A stretch of 64,000 bases of DNA from Ligula intestinalis. Lineage: Eukaryota; Platyhelminthes; Cestoda; Diphyllobothriidea; Diphyllobothriidae. The notes under the pieces are model-generated. The model was not told where the DNA came from. It ran no database searches and saw only the letters and a program-made list of their open reading frames with translations. Below are positions 32,666 to 43,110 of the stretch, piece by piece. Made by a program: the position numbers and the translations under genes. The stretch lies in NCBI GenBank assembly GCA_036362985.1, contig JAYGXS010000005.1, positions 25,372,625 to 25,436,624 on the forward strand. The letters run 5' to 3'. Each line of letters starts with the position of its first letter. Within the stretch, counting starts at the first letter, position 1.

Positions 32666-34374
32666 GCCCTTAGGGCAGTGTTTCAGCTGGTGACCGAGAT
32701 ATATAAGCCGAATGACTTTTTTCAATGTCGGATTGATAATTCGCATAGACTAAATGTGATCGAATTGAACTTGAAATTGATCCATTTTCCCTTTATCTTC
32801 TCCAGGCGCCAGGTTGTACGGTCAATGTATTCCGCATGAATAAATACAAATCTACAATAAGTCATACGATGGTTACCACTGAGAGGACTTCCAAAAAGCG
32901 AGCGCGTTGGAGACCGACGATCGATTATTTGTGTAGTGAACCGTAAGATAAGTTCGTCCAAGTAATAAATCCTCGACGAGTTTTAAGTGGGGGCGTAGCT
33001 AGCCCCACAACTTCGCCAGCCGTTGCATGCGCAGACAAGACGAGAGACTAAATCACACCGACTCCGAATTTTTGCACGTGTTACCATACGCCAGTGAACA
33101 TCTCGGAGATCATAGATCGCTTTTTCGCATCACTTGCAGTTTGAGCAGGGTAACTCAGTCGCATAAACTAGAAGACTCTTCCAGACGCGAATAGCAGAAC
33201 ACCCGAGAGCAGTGTAGCAAAATGACGCCAGCTCTTAAGTTGCAGTTCAGTCGATGAGACTCGGCCACACATTCAAGTTTAATGAGGCTGAAGTCCTCGC
33301 GATAGAGGACAACTGCGTGAGCCGCAACTTTATATTTCCTTCCCTTTGTATTGTCCAGATTGCATACTTTTTACTACAGCCGGTCCTGTATTACAGAAGC
33401 ATGGGGGTTTCGCATGCTGATCTAGGAACCAAAGTAGAATTTTACGGATGTTAGATGTTGGCCTGGTGACTGCTCGACCATCTGGTTCACTGACATGGAA
33501 GTTGCAAAGTATTCGCTCCCACACTCCCTGGCTGGCTAATTGCGTTGGTCAGACTAAACTTCAGCACCGAACATGAGGTGGGAAGGTCATTGCACTTTTT
33601 AAGAAACTAGGGGCCCGTGAACTATGACTCCAGCGGCTCGCGGCTGTAATACAGGACCAGCTGTAGTAAAAAGTATGCAATCTGGACAATACAAAGGGAA
33701 GGAAATATAAAGTTGCGGCTCACGCAGTTGTCCTCTATCGCGAGGACTTCAGCCTCATTGAACTTGAATGGGTGGCCGAGTCTTATTGACTGAACTGCAA
33801 CTTGAGAGCTGGCGTCATTTTTCCACACTGTTCTTGGGTGTTCTGCTATTCGCGTCTGGAAGAGTCTTCTAGTTTATGCGACTGAGTTACCCTGCTCAAA
33901 CTGCAAGTGATGCGAAAAAGCGATCTATGATCTCCGAGATGTTCACTGGCGTATGGTAACACGTGCAAAAATTCGGAGTCGGTGTGATTTAGTCTCTCGT
34001 CTTGTCTGCGCATGCAACGGCTGGCGAAGTTGTGGGGCTAGCTACGCCCCCACTTAAAACTCGTCGAGGACATATTACTTGGACGAACTTATCTTACGGT
34101 TCACTACACAAATAATCAATCGTCGGTCTCCAACGCGCTCGCTTTTTGGAAGTCCTCTCAGTGGTAACCATCGTATGACTTATTGTAGATTTGTATTTAT
34201 TCATGCGGAATACATTGACCGTACAACCTGGCGCCTGGAGAAGATAAAGGGAAAATGGATCAATTTCAACTTCAATTCGATCGCATTTAGTCTATACGAA
34301 TTATCAATCCGGCATTGAAAAAAGTCATTCGGCTTATATATCTCGGTCACCAGATGAAACACTGCCCTAAGGGC
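32666..34374. repeat. 731-bp inverted duplication, 246-bp spacer
   Basis: The left arm is 32666-33396 and the right arm about 33643-34374. The arms are reverse complements with almost equal lengths and few differences: a 79-codon frame read from both arms differs at four residues. Both outer ends begin with the short palindrome GCCCTTAGGGC. Near the centre each arm carries a PLE GIY-YIG tail fragment, RLGHTFKFNEAEVLAIEDNC or its GHPFKF variant. Fragment R2 (6600-6715) matches the left arm end plus part of the spacer, so the left junction is probably ancestral. Confidence 0.85.
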
Positions 34375-34379
34375 ATTGA

Positions 34380-34965
34380 ATTTCGTGAGTGCTCTTCATT
34401 AGTGGCTTCTCGCTGCATAACATGAATAACGTATGGGAGAATACAAAAACATTGAATTCGTACAGAAAAATCAATACTGTAAGCAAGTTAGAACACTGTT
34501 GGAAGCAAAAGTGGAAAAAAACATTTAAGACAAAAAGTTAGGCAGATAAATGTGCAAGTCAGGGAGCTGGATGTTACCTCGGCAAAGTAAGGATCACCTA
34601 GTGCTCGAACCTGATCTAAGTAAACAGTTGGAGCACGTGGCAAACCTAACTTTGCCGAGGAAATAAGGATGAACTATCTATCACGCGCATGCTGCACTTT
34701 GGAGTACTTTTACGCGAGTTGTTGCACGTGTTAATTGAATGTGTACGCGGGTTTCGCACCACGAACAATTCTAATCTAACTCCAGGACGGTAAGTTGGAC
34801 CTCAGGTAAGGTGAAGTAGACGACCTCTTAATCCCCATTTTTTCAGGAATATCAATCAACTTTTAAGTATAAGTAAGTAAAAAATATACAAATTTGTCCC
34901 GCCCAATAAACTATAAATTATTAAATTTCAGTGTTTATTTATGGCACACTATTTTGTTGTGAGAT
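34380..34965 (-). repeat. repeat R1, inverted partial copy
   Basis: This is the reverse complement of 26810-27240 and 26100-26230: AGTGGCTTCTCGCTGCATAAC, TGAATTCGTACAGAAAAATC, AACTCCAGGACGGTAAGTTGG and GTAGACGACCTCTTAATCC. It starts right at the end of the inverted duplication. Confidence 0.65.
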
Positions 34966-35253
34966 CATTAGATTAATTTAAAATATTCTGGGAACCAGAG
35001 TAGAATTCCACTAGTTAATCGATCAGCGACTCGAAAACAGACCATCAAGCTATTATCACACCATAGTGCAACCATTTAAGGTGAAGGGGAGACGTTGATT
35101 AACATAGGTATAATCGGCAATATGGCGACTGTTCTCCTGTAAATTTCCTTTATTCATTTCGTGCTTCGCAAAACACACCCTTTCAATCTATTCCTCACAC
35201 TACCAATCCGATTTTACCACAATCCCGCTTCACCCTCAGTGCGAAGTGCCATT

Positions 35254-35296
35254 ATGGAAGACCCTGAGTGGACGCGACTAATGGACATGGACCCGT
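35254..35296 (+). CDS. candidate first coding exon, unknown gene
   Basis: An ATG with A at -3 and G at +4 opens MEDPEWTRLMDMDP. It ends at a good donor, CCGT|GTAAGT, after one base of the next codon (phase 1). The exon at 42659-42718 starts with the two bases needed and keeps an open frame. Joined, they would encode an acidic N-terminus of about 34 residues. The 7.4-kb intron between them would be filled with repeats. No upstream promoter is recognised. Short coding length makes chance possible, and transcript data would settle it. Confidence 0.3.
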
Positions 35297-35519
35297 GTAA
35301 GTGCTTAGACTTTTGTCTTAGAATTATTTATCTGAGTTCTACCGCAAGGGTTCCTTGTCAGCAGCACCATTTTTACTATAACGTACCTAATTGCTTATTT
35401 CGTTTTACCTTATTATTAGTTTAGTTGTTTATTATTTAGTTTGATTAGTTTTAGTTTAATTGAGGTTAAAGTTAGTTTGGTTTAATTTTGAGGTGATTAT
35501 CTATTTTTAACTTATTTAA

Positions 35520-35940
35520 GTTAGTGATGATGAAATACGGGCATCTCAAGATATTTAAGTGAGAAGGGAAAGGCTTGGTTGGGAAACTTGAATCTTTAAT
35601 GCATAAATTTTCGAGGCTAGTTTCCCAGTTCGTCGTCAGACTATGGAATATGTACAAGAAAAACTAACTTAATTAAGCATGTATAACAGAGTACACTACA
35701 ATAAGCTGAAGTCTGCGCCAATAGGTGTTGCATACATTATATCATCTTGGCCGCGGGCGTTGAAGTTTGGCCTTGTGATAATTAAAGCTCGCGTCCAAAT
35801 CAATATGCCTGTTGATGCATGACTCATCTGAGTGCATTGCTTCCAGGAATTCACGGCCTCTTTTGGTTGGCCGTAAAAAACTAAATTCGTCAAACTGTAG
35901 TCCACTTTTCCTCACCACACCTTATCCAAATCTCGTTGAC
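35520..35940 (-). pseudogene. PLE C-terminal fragment with terminal repeat
   Basis: On the minus strand, REFLEAMHSDESCINRHIDL is the conserved C-terminal segment of the same PLE group as 13470-13797. The terminal repeat at 35530-35650 has ACGGGCATCTCAAGATATTT, GGGAAACTTGAATC and a hammerhead-like GTCGTCAGACTATGG segment. It is short and dead. Confidence 0.65.
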
Positions 35941-36434
35941 GGATCGTTTCCCTGGTGTCATTCTTTGTCGAAAAGACACACAAGTAAGTAATCTGTGCCT
36001 TGACAAATCGGCTCAGTGAAAGGGGTAAGGTGTGTAGCGGAAATGATAGGACTGTAACCAGGACTACCTCAGAAGCCTATCAAATTAGTTTAAATTTAGT
36101 GACCTTGTGGCGTTTAAGTTTGTAGATTTAACCCATGCAGTAAACCAACTCCTGCATCACACGCAATCTAAAGTTCAAAAGTGCATGCCCTAGTAACTGC
36201 TTTGAGGAAACCAGATCCTTCAAGGCAGGCCTCATGCTAGGGAGGTAACGCAGGTTCCGCGGTTTGATAACCAGTGCCGGATATGGAACAGCATGAAAAT
36301 ACTCTGTGAGGAAATGATTGTTAGGAGAAGTAATAAGCCGCCAAGTTCAAGACAAAGGTTCTAATAAGTGATTTAACATTGCAATCTATAGAAGGCGAAA
36401 GAACGTTCTCTGGGACCAGTATTTATTTTTGCCC
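35941..36434. other. no recognisable gene
   Basis: Nothing recognised between two PLE copies. Confidence 0.4.
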
Positions 36435-36480
36435 GACGTTTCGGACTCTCACTCAAGGCCAATGCCAAGGAATGAAAACG
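36435..36480 (-). ncRNA. hammerhead-like 3' half at PLE 3' end
   Basis: On the minus strand, GAGTCCGAAACGTCGGGCAA and then AATAAATAC lie just downstream of the PLE stop codon. GAAAC-GUC matches the 7124-7168 motif. The CUGAUGA box has eroded (TTGAGTGA). Its place 3' of the ORF is where PLE terminal repeats carry hammerheads. Confidence 0.45.
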
Positions 36481-36486
36481 TACAAC

Positions 36487-37645
36487 TCACTGCGTTATTA
36501 AGCCACTTCTGCCGGGGTGACCTTGAGTTCCATTTGTTGGCTCCGTCGCGAGTGACCTTGAGCCCTGCCATTGCTCGCGTAACGTGAGATAGGCATCTGG
36601 GAGATCGATATGCCTATAAATAGAGTTCACGTGCGAGTGCCATGCTTCTTGCAGTAGGCGTGAGACTCGGTCGTCCAACTGGCCTAGTATTCGCACGCGT
36701 TTGAAGTTGAAGCCGTGCCCTGGTGAGGATTCGTGGGCGGCGACCAAGGATAGCTTGTCCTTCCTTCGCACGGCGAGTTCATGCTCGTGCAGTCCCGTGG
36801 CAACCCATTTACCAGTTTCGCCAACACAATTGGCTTGACTGCAAAGACAGTCGATACGGTAAATAACACCGGTTTTCTGGTTGACGGGTATTGGGTCCTT
36901 AGGCTGGATGAGTTGTCTGCAGATTGTCGCTTCCGGTCGGTGAGCGTTGCCAATCCCGTATTTGCTGACAAGTCGAGCTAATTTTTTGGATACACCAGCA
37001 ATATGGGGTATTGCTGGCCAGCGTGTTGGTTCTGGCTGGTTTTCTTCTTTTTGCTCCCCACCTGCATTTTTTGACGAAGCTGCCAGGATACCCATTCATT
37101 GTGGACAGTTTCCGCAGATACTTGACCTCGCCCTCCTTGTCGGCTGGTTCGCTGCAGTGAGTTTCTACACGACGATAGAGCGTACGCACGCAGCTACGCT
37201 TGTGCGAGACGGGATGGTTGCTGAGGTAACTCAGGATGCGAGAGGTATTCTTCACCTTCCTGTAAACTGTTGTTTTGAGTTCCCCACCGTCTTTTCTGCA
37301 CACCAGCACGCCGAGGAACGGCAGTTGGCAGTCTTTCTTCCTCAATCGTGAACTGGATGTCGGGAAAGATGGAGTTAAAATTCTGTGTAAAATCCCCAAT
37401 CATGTCTTGACTGATGATGACAAACGTGCCATCAGCATACTGGATCCACAATCGTGGTCGATAGCGCTCGAAAGCCAGTGCCTCTAGTCGTTGTAATACT
37501 GCCTCGGCAATCAGGCCAGACAACGGTGACCCCAGGGGTGTACCAATCTATATGCAATCTGTAGCAATCTGCACCTTCATCCAACTGGCGATCTTAACAT
37601 CAACCTGACTGAATGTTCCACGCTGGCTGTAAACATAGATGTCCC
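36487..37645 (-). pseudogene. Penelope-like element: RT palm to GIY-YIG, frameshifted
   Basis: Three frames in order give a near-continuous PLE protein. 37523-37380: GTPLGSPLSGLIAEAVLQRL and WIQYADGTFVIISQDM, the RT motifs around the catalytic YADD-type box (here YADG). 37345-37075: LPFLGVLVCRKDGGELKTTV, YLSNHPVSHKRSCVRTLYRR and LSTMNGYPGSFVKKC. 37095-36487: AHRPEATICRQLIQPKDPIP, TGVIYRIDCLCSQANCVGET (GIY-YIG), then HEHELAVRRKDKLSLVAAHE. Two frameshifts and the lost second Asp make it inactive. A SINE-A at 37655 truncates its 5' side. Confidence 0.9.
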
Positions 37646-37654
37646 ATGGAATGG

Positions 37655-38045
37655 ATCCGACAAAGCAAAGGGAAACCGGCATGGCCATTCTTGGCTTGTT
37701 AGCCATCATCAGCCAGTCACACCCAATCTCAAGGGTTGGAACCCTGGAGATTCGAACCCGGAATCTTTTGTCATTGAGTTTAATAAACTGCCATGGCACC
37801 ATGGGCTCGTTGTTTGTCGATTGAGATCGGGAATGTGATAAATGAATGGGCTTCGCCGATCTGGTGGAGGAAAAATTAAGTTCCGCTTCGTCTTAGAGCT
37901 CACACCTAGAGTCCGGGCAGGCAGTCGCATAGCGACTATGAGGATAGGATGGAATGGTTCCAACAAAGCAAAAAGAGACTGGAATGACAGTTTCTGGCTT
38001 GATAGCCGTCATCAGGCAGTCGTACTCAATCTCAAGGTATGTCCG
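37655..38045 (-). repeat. SINE-A copy plus partial copy
   Basis: The copy at 37655-37860 on the minus strand has GATCTCAATCGACAAACAACG, AGCCCATGGTGCCATGGCAG (box A-like), GGGTTCGAATCTCCAGGG (box B) and TGATGATGGCTAACAAGCC. A tail fragment of another copy lies at 37965-38045 (CCTGATGACGGCTATCAAGCC). GTCGCTATGCGACTGCC between them is the SINE-linked 5' sequence. Confidence 0.7.
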
Positions 38046-38678
38046 ACATTTTTAAGTATCTACATTGTCTAATATCGGTACGTTTTTCATGACTGTAGAT
38101 TGCAGGATGTTGAGAATTGGTACAGATTGAGAGCAGTTACTCTCCGAGGTAATTGTGCAGTCGATCACTGTTTGTGGTAGTCGGCCTGGATAAAAAGGTT
38201 TCATTTACCACAAGTCTCTGTTAATGCAAATGAGGCAAGTAAAATCAGACACGCTGGAATCAGCAAGTGGGTCGAATATCGTAAATTTTCGATGTCGCAC
38301 AGGCACCTCTAAGGAGGAGGGGGGAGGGGTGATGGGAGTTAGCGTTCCTGAGCCATAGTATTGGATGACCCACACATTAAAAACACGGACAACTTGAATT
38401 TCAGAAGTAAAATAAGCTGACTAATCATTTAATGATCAAAGTCTGTAAACAACGTCACAGTTAACATTAAAGTGCAGTTGTATTTTTCACTAGCCGGAGA
38501 CTGCATAAACGATGCCTTCCTGCAAATCGAATTTAACAAAATCGCCGCCTCCTATTCGGGTATGTGCACAATTCTAAATTATTGACAATGTGTGTGTTTC
38601 GTTCTTATGCACAAATGTAACATTTCGTAGGTTTTGAAACGAATTCAACGAAAACACGATGCGATATACACGCCATAA
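38046..38678. other. no recognisable gene
   Basis: AT-rich with a short G-run near 38310. No gene or repeat match was found. Confidence 0.4.
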
Positions 38679-40264
38679 CATACAGTATGGCCTAAAATGC
38701 ATGTAACATGCCGAAATATGTGAAAGATTTATACTTTGGCGCTAATTGGCACTGACTCAAGTTGTGATACTGATTATCCTGTAGTCTATTCTGAAGTCAT
38801 TTCAGTCACGATAGGATGACGGCTTTTCATCGAGCTTCGTTCTGACCACTAGCAGAACATATGTACTGTAAAAAGTGGTTACTTAAAGAGTAGGCATTTT
38901 ATCATTGATTTTAACTATGTTTATAAATTCAAATATCTTTTATGGAAAACATAAACGAAAAATTATTTATTTTACTCCTTTGGTAAAAAAGTACGCCTTT
39001 TTAAGATTTTATGCTTGAGGAAAGGGTAGCTTTCGGTGTACAAACTTTTTGGCAACAGTAGCTTATGTAGTTCCCCTCATTTATCGCTACTCCCAGAATG
39101 TTGTCCTACGAAAACGATGGTTATAGGGTTTTATATGGGGAGGGGGGAGAATAAGGACATGCAATAGTATATATTTTAATAACTGCTATATGCATTTTCA
39201 TTTTATTGTATTTAGTAGTGTTGTTTATTTATATCTGTAGATTTTCCTAATCTGTATTATCATTTAAAGTATTGCAGAACAACCCGATTAGCATATTGCA
39301 GGTTTCTTGAAATTCCCGAAAAATAGAACTCGTGGTTAGGAGGTTGTCTACTTCAACTTACCTGCGGTCCAACTTACCGTTCTGGAGTTAGATCAGTATA
39401 GTCCGCGGCGCGAAGCGCCGTGCACACCTTCGATTTACCTGCGTAACAACCTGCTCCTAGCGGCCTCGGTAAACAACTTCGACTACATTTTTTCACTTTA
39501 CACTTACTTCTAAAAATTTCCTTCTCTGCTTATCCTATTCCCCCTACCCCCCAAAACCCTATAACCACTGTTTTCGTCGGACAAATAATGGGACTGGGGA
39601 TATATGATGGGGACTGCATTAGCTACTTTTGCCAGTCTTTTTAATCATAAGCTTTTTTATGCTTGTGAGTTATTTGTTCCTTATACATCATATCCGTCGA
39701 TTAATTAATGCTGGTTATAATGTATACAGCATGATCCACATATATTGCAGCATTTTATGAGAACTATGGGATTTCTTCCTCAAACCGAGGCGAAAACGTA
39801 CTTTTCTCTAAACATGATGTACACAGCGCGCGGTCTTTAAACCATGGATTCAAGTATAGCAGCCAGTAGGCTTCAAAATTATTCAGCAATTTAGAAACTT
39901 TTTAAAAACCAAAACATATCCTTTCTTTAAATACAAAATTTAAACTAGGCGTAATTTGCAACCAAATGAGTGCAAAAAATAATTTCTCCTCTTGTTTCCG
40001 ATAAAATATATTTGAGTTTATAAAGGCAGTAGAAATCAATAATACAAATGCATAGTAGTTAAGTAGCCACTTTTTACAGTACATACGTTTAGTTAGCGGT
40101 CAGAAAGAAGCTCGTTAAAAAGCCAACATCCTATCTTAACTGAAATGACTTCAGAGTAGACTACACGATAATCAATATTTAAACCTTGCTAAATGCCCAT
40201 TAGCGAGAGTGTATCAATATTTCGCATATGTCGGCATGTTACACGAATTTTAGGTTGTACCGTA
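38679..40264. mobile_element. second long-TIR element (same family as 27721-30733)
   Basis: The left TIR starts TACAGTATGGCC and the right end reads GGTTGTACCGTA. Arms of about 300 bp match in reverse (ATGCATGTAACATGCCGA/TCGGCATGTTACACG, TCAAGTTGTGATACTG, TTATAAATTCAAATATCTTTT). They also resemble the TIRs of the 27.7-kb element. A further inverted pair inside is TACGAAAACGATGGTTATAGG near 39110 and CTATAACCACTGTTTTCGTCG near 39558. An R1 copy (39170-39500) sits in the middle. No transposase was found. Confidence 0.6.
39170..39500 (+). repeat. repeat R1 copy
   Basis: GAAATTCCCGAAAAATAGAAC, GAGGTTGTCTACTTCAACTT, CCGTTCTGGAGTTAGATCAG and GCGAAGCGCCGTGCACACC give the uninterrupted R1 order. This shows that 26239-26805 is an insertion. 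Confidence 0.7.
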
Positions 40265-40429
40265 CTTTAACCATCCATGCTTTCTGCTGGCCCGGCCGTG
40301 CAAAATGGGTGTTCCAAAACCGTACACACACTTTGGATATTGGTGGATCGGTTAAGGTAATCGCTCGCCCCCCCCACCTGCATTGGCGCTCACCCTCGAG
40401 CCTCGCCAGCAGTCGCACAGCGATTCGTA

Positions 40430-40595
40430 TTATAGGCAGATGAGTGTTGGTCTTCTATTCAACAGGTCGCGGGTCCGAGCCTCAGAGGTCGCCATCCCTA
40501 CGGTGGAGTCGGGCCGGCTGATGGCGGCTAATGAGCCTGAAATGACCATTCAAGTCTCCCTTGTCTTTGTTGGGATAGGCTAAATATGTTTCAAG
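40430..40595 (+). repeat. SINE-A copy
   Basis: GATGAGTGTTGGTCTTCTATTC, CGCGGGTCCGAGCCTCAGAGG (box B-like), GGCTGATGGCGGCTAATGAGC and TGACCATTCAAGTCTCCCTTG. The 5' tRNA-like part is short. Confidence 0.6.
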
Positions 40596-40995
40596 CAGAC
40601 AACCGCAGAGAAATGTCAAATACAAAGCAAAACAGCTCCAACGGCCAAGTAGATTTGGGCTATTGCAATTTTGGCCCCAATCCTAGTGCCTACCTACCGC
40701 GACATCTGGAAGCATAATTGGTTACTTAATCGATGTAAAGTTAATTTCCGGTACGAAAGTCTCCTAGTACAGGACCTCTCATGCTCCGACAGCAATACAC
40801 TGAACGCATCAGTAAGTTCACAGTGGAATATGGACTCTTGCATATCCTAACGCACCGAATTCCGGCTCGCAATTACGACACAGAAGACTGCCAACAGGTG
40901 AAGTACCTCACAGAGAAGAAGCCATCCTCAGTGGCCACCTTATCGCGTCGGATCGAGTTAATATGAAGAATCTTTCGCTGAGGAGTTAAGGCTAA
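40596..40995. other. no recognisable gene
   Basis: Only short frames; nothing recognised. Confidence 0.4.
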
Positions 40996-41880
40996 TAAGG
41001 TTAACCCTAACAGCTGCGATATTCTAGGCCTGGTTCCTTGGGTGAGGAGAGAAGACGGTAGGAAGGCCAGAGTAGTAGAGACAATCTATTGTGCACACAA
41101 GATTTAGTAGGAATTTACCACTCGGTCTGGCAAAGCGTTCGTCTGTGAGGTGTTTGAGAGCGCGGCGTTGTCACGTCCGCCAACGACGCTGCCTACCTCG
41201 ACCGTTCCACTTGAAACGGAATCCCAAGTGTCTTCTCACCGCAGTCATCCCGGGCGGCCGCTTTGTCGCGGGAGACTGGTGGTGATTGGTTGCACCACGC
41301 AAAATGGGCACAGGCAAGACGGTGCGTGTTAATAATTCGCTCTGGCCATTGAGCGAGTGACGGTAGTCAGCACGGGCTCCCACAGTGGCGCTAACGCCCA
41401 CTACAAATCCTTGCCAGTACGGTCTTTAGGCACGGTTCTGTAAGCGAAGAGAAGTAGGAGGCCAGAGAAGAGGGAATATTTTATGCTGTACAGAAAAAGT
41501 GAGAAAAGATAGGTGGAATTTGACTGTCGGACGATCGCACAACCACAGCTCAGAAGGCCGCATCCAACGTTTTCGAGCTCAGCAGCCGTCACAGAGGGTC
41601 CTGCGTGAGTCAGCACCGGGAGATGACTGGCCAGGTTGATGCATGCGCACCTCCTGATAGTCGGTATGGATTGAGCATTGGTGCAGTTTGCAGCACCTGT
41701 GATTGGTTGTCTCCAAAGACAGACCGAGAGTGCAGTCATGTAGGCGTCCGCATGGAGCGGGCTCACCACAACATCCCCGATAGGATGTGCAATATAAGGC
41801 TGGCTGGTGATGGTTTATAAGCCAAAAATGGCCAGTCATATCCCTGTGTCGGCTGCGCGACTGCTGGCGGAGGTCGGGAG
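40996..41880 (+). repeat. LTR-like repeat family A, two partial copies
   Basis: Copy 1 (about 40996-41402) has GGTTAACCCTAACAGCTGCG and ATTGTGCACACAAG. Copy 2 (from about 41425) has GCACGGTTCTGTAAGC, GAAGTAGGAGGCCAGAGAAG, TTTTATGCTGTACAG. The matching order at 2455, 15115 and 22610 supports one family. The open frames here are chance frames. Confidence 0.5.
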
Positions 41881-41884
41881 TGAA

Positions 41885-42370
41885 CCCTTTTAGTGCTCTA
41901 AGCTCTATAATCATCAGGCCGAATCCCAGATCGTAGATACAAGACAGAAGTCACCAGAGTCAAGGCCAATTATTTTGCAAAAAATCCCAAGTTGCCGTCA
42001 GTGGCTGCTGGTGAAGCCAGGCCAAGTATGGACTACGGTTAGTCACGTCTGCATAGTAGCCCATGTTGCGTCGGTTGAGGAGCTGCCATGTTAAAGTGGC
42101 CCCTGGGGGCAGCCGCGACTCACGTGCGCTCGCGAGTGGAAGTTGGGCAAGGGTCTTCAGGTCAGTGAGTTAGTGAGAGAGCGCGGTAGATGCAGAGAAA
42201 GTATTCTACCAGCACAACCTAAATCACACGCACGTCAGCGTCCCTGCATCACTTTGCTGTGGGGCACACGGTGGACCCCATCGCGTCCAACATTCGAGCT
42301 CTCAGGCAGTTCGAGCATTGGCATGTTTGTGCTCTGAATGCTGCGTCTGTGAGTACAGGAGCTCATCTAA
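41885..42370 (-). repeat. LTR-like repeat, family B diverged copy
   Basis: AAGCTCTATAATCATCAGGCC, CCAAGTTGCCGTCAGTGGC and GGTGAAGCCAGGCC parallel 24320-24445 and 48765-48870. It lacks the AATAAA preserved in the others. Confidence 0.4.
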
Positions 42371-42658
42371 TCACTGGCAAATTGAGAAAGTGATGCAATT
42401 GGTTGACTTGCATGGCCGTATCGGTGGGCCTGTTAGCTCCAATCGCGAGGTGGGTGCGTTCGGGGAATGATGCTGATGATGAGGCCGCTGTAGACTGCAA
42501 AAGCCTTCTCGATGCCGAAAACTGACGAAGGGTAGGGGAAGTCTGCAACCTCATGGTTGCTCTTAAACTACGCCTTTCAACACAATGCTACGAACCTAAA
42601 GTCAACCAACCGCAAAGCATTGCAGGATTCCTAAATATTTCCCTTCTTCCTTATCTAG

Positions 42659-42718
42659 GCATCAAGGACCACCAGCCCGAGGACGTATCCCTTGACGACT
42701 TGGTGTATGCGAATTCCG
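42659..42718 (+). CDS. candidate 60-nt internal exon, unknown gene
   Basis: A strong acceptor (TTCCCTTCTTCCTTATCTAG) precedes GCATCAAGGACCACCAGCCC. The segment ends at TCCG|GTGAGA, a consensus-like donor. Its 20 codons stay open: IKDHQPEDVSLDDLVYANSG. The phase (two bases, then codons, then one base) matches the candidate start exon at 35254-35296. SLDDLVYAN resembles the UAP56-binding motif (SLDDIIKLN) of ALYREF/UIF mRNA-export adaptors, but eight residues are too few for an assignment. The following exon was not found. Confidence 0.35.
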
Positions 42719-42904
42719 GTGAGACAAGATTTAAATAATTCGAAATCTCTGAATTGTTACTCGATAATAAAGGCTATGTTTACTGCAGTCAGCCTTTTGA
42801 CATATTCATGGAAATTTTTTGAGCAGTAGGTCAAAAATCCATGATAACCACAGCAAAACTGCGACTCAGCGCATAAAGTGGTTGTCACATTTGGCATCAA
42901 AATC

Positions 42905-43110
42905 ATTTCAGTTCAGTTTTATTAAGGAAAAATGAGCAAACGTCTTTGTGCTCCCTTTTTATAGCACAGTGGCTAAGAAAGGCATCAATACAGCAGAAAA
43001 TTCAACAAGGTTTTTTACATAATCGCAGACGGAAAGCCGGTAGCCGTCGTTCAGCAAAAAAGAGTAAGCATATACGTCTACTAACTTATGGTTAGTAGTA
43101 TAATTAGGTG
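42905..43110 (+). repeat. repeat F copy
   Basis: TTTCAGTTCAGTTTTATTAAGG, ATAATCGCAGACGGAAAGCC and GTAGCCGTCGTTCAGC match 3935-4150 in order. Confidence 0.55.

Noticed and set aside
32722..32961. 79-residue frame repeated at 34079-34318 as a possible conserved gene
   Set aside because: The two copies are simply the arms of the inverted duplication, so their similarity is not independent evidence of selection.
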